From an uncultured Oscillospiraceae bacterium (lineage in GTDB: Bacteria > Bacillota > Clostridia > Oscillospirales > Oscillospiraceae): 9,828 nucleotides of DNA. Of the stretch, positions 6,206 to 9,828 are shown in pieces. The notes below the pieces were generated by a model. The model made no database searches and was not told the origin of the DNA. It worked only from the letters and a program-made list of their open reading frames with translations. Within the stretch, counting starts at the first letter, position 1, and the number at the start of each line of letters is the position of its first letter. A program made the position numbers and the translations under genes. Location: assembly GCA_934511545.1 (NCBI GenBank), contig CAKSWM010000035.1:1-9828 (forward strand). Reading direction: 5' to 3'.

Positions 6206-7150
6206 TTACCATGCGTCGGAACCCTTTTCCTCGGGGATCACGGCCTCGAGGGAGGATATTGCACATTCTATCATGCTGTCGTCCGGCTCACAGGTCGTCA
6301 GATGCTGAAGCTGCTTTCCCGGCCATGCAAGGGCGAAGGTGAGAAAATTGTCGTGGCGTCCGACCCAGCGGTTGAGCTCGTAGGCAAGGCCGACGAGCAC
6401 GGGCAGCAGCAGCAGACGAAGGCCCATGCGGACGAAGGTGTTGTCGGCCTGGATAAGGAAGCCGAGGAACACGCCCATGATAACGACGACCAGCAAAAAG
6501 CTGGTTCCGCAGCGGGGGTGGAAGCGGCTCTGTATGCGGACATTTTCAACTGTCAGCGGCAGGCCCTTTTCGTAGCAGAATATGGTTTTGTGTTCCGCGC
6601 CGTGGTATGAGAACATGCGCTTTACATCCTTCACGCGTGTGCAGAGCCAGAGGTACAGGAAGAATATGAAGAGCTTGACGATGCCCTCGAGCAGACTGCG
6701 CAGGGTGATATGCCCCTCTATTCCCGGTATCAGACCGACAAGCAGCGTCGGCAGCAGCACGAAGAGGCCGACGGCCAGCGCTATGCCGAGGAAGGCGGCG
6801 AAGCCGACAATAATGCTCTGCGCCTTGTCCCAGCCGAATTTTGATTCGATCCATTTGTCGAACTTTGAGGGCTCCTCCTGCTCGTCCTCGGGCAGAAAGC
6901 TGGCGGAATAGGTTATCGCCTTCATGCCCCTGGCCATGGAGTCGATGAAGTTTACGATGCCGCGGATGAAGGGCCAGCCGAGGACCGGGTATTTGTCCTT
7001 GATAAAGGTCAGCTCCTCGACGCTGAACTCAAGCTCCCCGTCGGGCTTGCGGATGGTGACGGCCTGTTTTTTCGGGCCGCGCATGAGAATGCCCTCGATG
7101 AGCGCCTGTCCGCCGATGGAGGTGCGAAAATCTTTTGGTTTTTTTGCCAT
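6206..7150 (-). CDS. DUF1385 multi-pass membrane protein (YqhQ-like)
   Basis: This 314-residue protein matches the DUF1385 family typified by Bacillus YqhQ, whose biochemical role is not established. It opens with the conserved GGQALIEGILMRGPK (13-27), and WPFIRGIVNFIDSM (59-72) is a second conserved block. About four hydrophobic segments follow, near 112-142 (possibly two passes), 155-171, 215-233 and 240-257. Conserved polar blocks YHGAEHKTIFCYE (182-194) and HPRCGTSFLL (211-220), rich in His, Cys and Glu, could bind a metal or form an active site; this is inference. The end LTTCEPDDSMIECAI resembles the family ending LTTxEPDDSxIExAI. ATG 7150 follows AAAGGAG (7167-7161) by 10 nt. Codons 2-4 contain a run of seven A. 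The gene precedes prmC, as in many Firmicutes. Confidence 0.92.
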   Translation of the reverse strand: MAKKPKDFRTSIGGQALIEGILMRGPKKQAVTIRKPDGELEFSVEELTFIKDKYPVLGWPFIRGIVNFIDSMARGMKAITYSASFLPEDEQEEPSKFDKWIESKFGWDKAQSIIVGFAAFLGIALAVGLFVLLPTLLVGLIPGIEGHITLRSLLEGIVKLFIFFLYLWLCTRVKDVKRMFSYHGAEHKTIFCYEKGLPLTVENVRIQSRFHPRCGTSFLLVVVIMGVFLGFLIQADNTFVRMGLRLLLLPVLVGLAYELNRWVGRHDNFLTFALAWPGKQLQHLTTCEPDDSMIECAISSLEAVIPEEKGSDAW

Positions 7151-7172
7151 TAAGTGGGGTCTCCTTTGCTTG

Positions 7173-7202
7173 GGCGGCAGCGCACGATACGGCAGTGCCG
7201 CC
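7173..7202 (-). other. Inverted repeat in the kinase-DUF1385 gap
   Basis: GGCGGCA (7173-7179) and TGCCGCC (7196-7202) can form a 7-bp GC-rich stem with a 16-nt loop. A competing small hairpin, CGGC-AGT-GCCG (7190-7200), shares part of the sequence. The element occupies about half of the 62-nt gap between the kinase stop and the DUF1385 start. On the minus strand no T run follows, so it is not a standard intrinsic terminator. It could affect mRNA stability or simply reflect GC-rich composition. Confidence 0.3.
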
Positions 7203-7212
7203 GCATTTATAT

Positions 7213-8661
7213 TCAGATGATGTATTCCTGCTCCTGGATTATGGGCAGATAGACGGTCACGATGCAGCCGCCGGACGCCGCGTTGGCGATCTCCAGCCGT
7301 CCCTTGTGGCGGGAGACGATCTCGTCGCAGACGGAGAGACCGATGCCGCTGCCGCGCTCTTTGGAAGAGCCCTTGTAAAACTTCTTCTTGACGTGCTGAA
7401 GCTCGTTTTCGGGAATGCCCGGCCCGTAGTCGCGGGTCTTTATGGCGATGAATTCGCCCTCGAGCGTCATTGCAACGACGATTTTGTGCCCGTTTTTGCC
7501 GTATTTTGCAGCGTTGTCGAGGATGTTCAGAAAGACCTGTTTGAGCCGCTCGGGATCGCCCATTATCATCGGGAGATCCTGTGCAGGCGGGATATAGCGG
7601 AGCTCGATGTGCTCCTGACGCAGCAGCTCGCGGTATGTATAGATCGAATCCTCGAGCTCCGCGGCGATGTCGATCGGACGGACGTTCAGAACGAAGCGGC
7701 CGTCCTGTATGCGTGTGAACTCGAGCAGCTCGACGACCATTTTGGTCAGCCGTTCGGCCTCCTTGGAGATGATCTCAACTCCGCGGCGGGAGTCGCCCTG
7801 TATCGCCTCGTCATACAGCAGCGTTTCGCTCCAGCCGGTTATGGCCGTCAGCGGCGTTCTCAGCTCGTGGGAAACGGAGGAAATGAACTCCGTCTGCATT
7901 TTTTCGGACTGGCTTATCTTGAGCGACATCTCGTTTATCGCGTCGGTCAGATCGCCGATCTCGTCGTTGTGCTTTTTCTCGACCTGTATGCCGTAGCTGC
8001 CCTCGGCTATGCGCCGCGCAACGCCCGTCAGCTCGAGTATCGGCTCGGTTATTGAACGGATGAAGCAGAAGTTGAAGAATATTACTATCAGACCGACGAG
8101 AAGCCCGGCCCCGGCCGCGGTCAGGACGATGCGCGCGCTCTGGCGGTCCACCTGGCGCAGGCTCGTTACATAGCGCATTACGCCGATCACGTTGTCGTCG
8201 GAGAACATCGGCGCGGAAACGGCCATGACGTGCTCGCCCGTTGACGGCAGACGCCCGACCCAGTATGAGATATTGCCCGTCTCGAGCGCGCCGGTTATGT
8301 CCGGAGTTCCCGGAGAGTCCCCGGCGGTCATGCCGTAGCTGGAGGTCTCGACACGCCCGCGGGTGTTGACGAACTGAAGCTCGATGCAGTCCTTATCCTC
8401 GAAGGATTCGGCATAGGAATAGGCGCTCCGTCGGTATTCGGCATAGGTGCGTGAGACATATGACGAAAAGAAATCCGAGGCTGTGCGCGCCTTGGACTCC
8501 AGTCCCGTGCGCATTCCGGAATAGTAGTGGCTGCATATGGCAAGGGAAAACGCGCCCACCGCGATTATGATGAGCAGAAACACGGACAATGAGCCGGAAA
8601 GCATCCAACGGCCCTTGATGCCGTCAAGCTTTTGGCGCGTTATGGGTTTTGATTTGCTCAA
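7213..8661 (-). CDS. Membrane sensor histidine kinase (HAMP-HisKA-HATPase)
   Basis: This 482-residue kinase partners the response regulator encoded 42 nt upstream. The layout is a short basic cytoplasmic tail (1-20), a transmembrane helix (about 21-43), an extracytoplasmic sensor region of about 130 residues (44-176), a second transmembrane helix (about 177-200) and a HAMP domain (about 201-253, with PILELTGVARRIAEG). HisKA follows with the phospho-accepting His265 in SSVSHELRTPLTAI. The HATPase domain has the N box NILDNAAKYG (379-388), G1 DYGPGIP (411-417) and G2 GSGIGLS (437-443). The sensor region contains a segment (about 92-165, ending SAPMFSDDNVIGVMRYV) that resembles a Cache/PAS-like fold. 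No cytoplasmic PAS is present between HAMP and HisKA, unlike classical WalK. The start is TTG at 8661, set by AAAGGAG (8675-8669) 7 nt upstream. The ligand is unknown. Confidence 0.95.
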   Translation of the reverse strand: MSKSKPITRQKLDGIKGRWMLSGSLSVFLLIIIAVGAFSLAICSHYYSGMRTGLESKARTASDFFSSYVSRTYAEYRRSAYSYAESFEDKDCIELQFVNTRGRVETSSYGMTAGDSPGTPDITGALETGNISYWVGRLPSTGEHVMAVSAPMFSDDNVIGVMRYVTSLRQVDRQSARIVLTAAGAGLLVGLIVIFFNFCFIRSITEPILELTGVARRIAEGSYGIQVEKKHNDEIGDLTDAINEMSLKISQSEKMQTEFISSVSHELRTPLTAITGWSETLLYDEAIQGDSRRGVEIISKEAERLTKMVVELLEFTRIQDGRFVLNVRPIDIAAELEDSIYTYRELLRQEHIELRYIPPAQDLPMIMGDPERLKQVFLNILDNAAKYGKNGHKIVVAMTLEGEFIAIKTRDYGPGIPENELQHVKKKFYKGSSKERGSGIGLSVCDEIVSRHKGRLEIANAASGGCIVTVYLPIIQEQEYII

Positions 8662-8668
8662 AGCGGCG

Positions 8669-8675
8669 CTCCTTT
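8669..8675 (-). promoter_or_regulatory. Ribosome binding site supporting the TTG start of the kinase
   Basis: AAAGGAG on the minus strand lies 7 nt upstream of TTG 8661-8659. The next in-frame Met codon is residue 20, which would remove the basic tail right before the first membrane helix and has no comparable site. The TTG is therefore the best start, and a rare start codon may keep kinase levels below those of the regulator. Confidence 0.75.
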
Positions 8676-8698
8676 CGGGGGATCATGCTGCCGGACCG

Positions 8699-8714
8699 GG
8701 GGCTCAGAAGCCCC
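8699..8714 (-). other. Small hairpin over the response-regulator stop codon
   Basis: GGGGCT (8699-8704) and AGCCCC (8709-8714) form a perfect 6-bp stem with a 4-nt loop. The hairpin spans the last codons and the TGA (8706-8704) of the regulator, about 40 nt before the kinase start. No T run follows on the minus strand, so it is not a canonical terminator. It could act in mRNA processing, partial attenuation or coupling between regulator and kinase, or be a by-product of the Gly-Phe ending. Confidence 0.35.
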
Positions 8715-9393
8715 ATTTGTAGCCGTATCCCCAGACGGTGGTGATGTATGTGGGAATGGTCGGATCGTCCTCGATCTTGATGCGCAGGCGGCGGATGTTG
8801 ACGTCAACTATCTTCAGCTCGCCGAAATAGTCGCGCCCCCAGACGGCGTTGAGGATGTCCTCGCGGGACAGCGCCTTGCCGGGATTGTCCATGAAAAGCT
8901 TCATGATCGAGTATTCGATCTGCGTCAGCTTTATGCGCTCGCCGTTTTTCTCCAGCGTACGGTTGCGGGTATTGAGCCGGAAGGGGCCGTGGCGGAGCTC
9001 GCCGGAATCGGTCTCGTCCGTGTCGCCGCCGGTGCGGCGGTAGAGCGCGTCGATGCGCGCGGTCAGCTCGGCGGGCGAGAACGGCTTTGTCACATAATCG
9101 TCCGCGCCGGTCATGAGTCCCGTGACCTTGTCCATCTCCTGGCTCTTGGCCGTGAGCATGATAATGCCGATCTTCGAGTCGCTGGCGCGTATGCGGCGGC
9201 AGACCTCGAAGCCGTCGATGTCCGGCAGCATGACGTCAAGCAGCGCGACGCGTATGTCCGGATGTCTGTGCAGCTGCTCAAAGGCCTGCTCGCCGGTCTC
9301 CGCCTCGATGGGCTCGTAGCCGGAGCGCTTCAGGTTTATGACAACAAAGCTGCGTATGCTGGATTCGTCCTCAAGGACCAGAACTTTTTTCAT
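8704..9393 (-). CDS. OmpR/PhoB-family response regulator
   Basis: This DNA-binding transcription regulator is activated by phosphotransfer, presumably from the kinase encoded next. The 229-residue protein has a receiver domain (about 1-115) with the acidic pocket Asp9/Glu10, the phospho-acceptor Asp53 in LLDVMLPDIDG, Thr81 in MLTAK and Lys103 in VTKPF. A linker rich in Asp, Thr and Gly (about 117-128) joins it to an OmpR-type winged helix (about 130-229). The recognition-helix region is VDVNIRRLRIKIEDD, and the wing hairpin TVWGYGYKWGF has Trp where many homologues have Arg (TVRGxGYK). ATG 9393 is preceded by AAAGGAGAG (9409-9401) overlapping the upstream stop, about 9 nt away, so translation may be coupled. 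It resembles WalR/PhoP-type regulators, but the exact orthologue cannot be assigned from sequence alone. Confidence 0.95.
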   Translation of the reverse strand: MKKVLVLEDESSIRSFVVINLKRSGYEPIEAETGEQAFEQLHRHPDIRVALLDVMLPDIDGFEVCRRIRASDSKIGIIMLTAKSQEMDKVTGLMTGADDYVTKPFSPAELTARIDALYRRTGGDTDETDSGELRHGPFRLNTRNRTLEKNGERIKLTQIEYSIMKLFMDNPGKALSREDILNAVWGRDYFGELKIVDVNIRRLRIKIEDDPTIPTYITTVWGYGYKWGF

Positions 9394-9407
9394 TCTCTAT
9401 CTCTCCT

Positions 9408-9828
9408 TTACAGCGCTCCCGAGTTCCACTCGGTAAGAATAACGTCAAAGCCGTCTGAAATGTCCTCCCGGCTGTAAGGTGCGTTATCGTGGAGCTGGGC
9501 GGCATAGATCGCTCCGGATACCTCGGACAGGATGAACCGTTTGGGAAGCCTTGCGCGGTCGCTGCGGTTATCGCCCGTTAGTGTATATATTGTAACGACG
9601 TCTGCCGTTTCGCCGGTATCCGGATCCCTGTGCGAGAGAACAACGGCGTGTTCGCCGAAGGCGTCGTCCTCCCTGCGGACGATCAGATTTTCGCGCATGG
9701 CGTCCGGAAGGACGAGAAACCAGCCGTCCGAATAGCAGTGGTAGGTGGAAAACACGAGCTCCCGCCCACCGATACTGTCAAATGCGTACCAGTCAAAAAC
9801 ATAATAGGTCGGCGCTTCCCCGCTGTAT
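9408..9828 (-). CDS. Unrecognised protein upstream of the two-component pair (5' end outside window)
   Basis: The frame is open from the window edge to TAA 9410-9408, giving at least 139 residues of C-terminal sequence. An internal GTG at 9755 could be taken as a start, but the frame continues upstream for 24 further codons (APTYYVFDWYAFDSIGGREL and neighbours) with no stop and similar codon use, so the true start is probably beyond the edge. I do not recognise the family. The visible part is rich in aromatic and acidic residues and beta-strand-like (YHCYSDGWFLVLPD, HAVVLSHRDPDTGE, VVTIYTLTGDN), with no membrane helix. It reads like an extracytoplasmic or lipoprotein-type domain, but no signal peptide can be seen because the N terminus is missing. 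Only 14 nt separate it from the response regulator, whose ribosome site overlaps its stop, so it is probably in the same operon and may be a sensory accessory. That role is inference. Confidence 0.7.
   Translation of the reverse strand, partial: YSGEAPTYYVFDWYAFDSIGGRELVFSTYHCYSDGWFLVLPDAMRENLIVRREDDAFGEHAVVLSHRDPDTGETADVVTIYTLTGDNRSDRARLPKRFILSEVSGAIYAAQLHDNAPYSREDISDGFDVILTEWNSGAL

Noticed and set aside
7135..8055. Long plus-strand frame opposite the histidine kinase
   Set aside because: It is antisense to the HAMP, HisKA and HATPase regions and carries no independent motif or ribosome site.
9408..9755. Taking GTG 9755 as the true start of the last gene
   Set aside because: The frame stays open for 24 more codons to the window edge with similar composition, and no clear AGGAG site precedes the GTG, so an internal codon is more likely.

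Overview
The window reads as ordinary chromosomal DNA from a GC-rich (roughly 60% by eye) Gram-positive bacterium. It is most likely a member of the Clostridia (Oscillospirales/Ruminococcaceae-like). The evidence is the mix of families: a DUF1385 membrane protein next to prmC, recA directly followed by recX, rimO followed by pgsA, an OmpR-type two-component pair, and a DUF1653 protein. Shine-Dalgarno sites are strong and AGGAG-like. This placement is an inference from gene content, not a phylogenetic result. Coding density is very high: no stretch over about 65 bases lacks a gene, and I see no tRNA, rRNA, CRISPR array, insertion sequence or phage gene.

Left part (1-1783, + strand): the tail of an unidentified gene overlaps by ATGA the start of a tRNA-dihydrouridine synthase. 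A YgjP-type HExxH metallopeptidase and a small DUF1653 protein follow with short gaps, so these look like one transcript. It ends at a strong hairpin at 1796-1834, which has A/T runs on both sides and can terminate both strands.

Right part (9828-1844, - strand): a nine-gene co-directional run converges on that terminator. In transcription order it holds the C-terminal part of an unrecognised protein (cut by the window edge), an OmpR-family response regulator, its membrane sensor histidine kinase (TTG start), a DUF1385 multi-pass membrane protein, prmC (release-factor methyltransferase), recA, recX, rimO (ribosomal protein S12 methylthiotransferase) and pgsA (phosphatidylglycerophosphate synthase). 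Gaps are 8-62 nt. Short hairpins lie at the regulator/kinase and kinase/DUF1385 junctions, and a TATAAT element sits in the prmC-recA gap. Expression within the run may therefore be uneven.

Functionally the run mixes signal transduction, translation (prmC, rimO), recombination and SOS (recA, recX) and membrane lipid synthesis (pgsA). The recA-recX and rimO-pgsA pairs are classic neighbours in Firmicutes, but cinA and rny, which often sit with them, are absent from this interval. I found no convincing undescribed system. The points most worth a second look are the unknown protein beside the two-component system, the junction hairpins, the possible recA promoter without a visible LexA box, the Cys in the RecA Walker A motif, and the alternative start codons.
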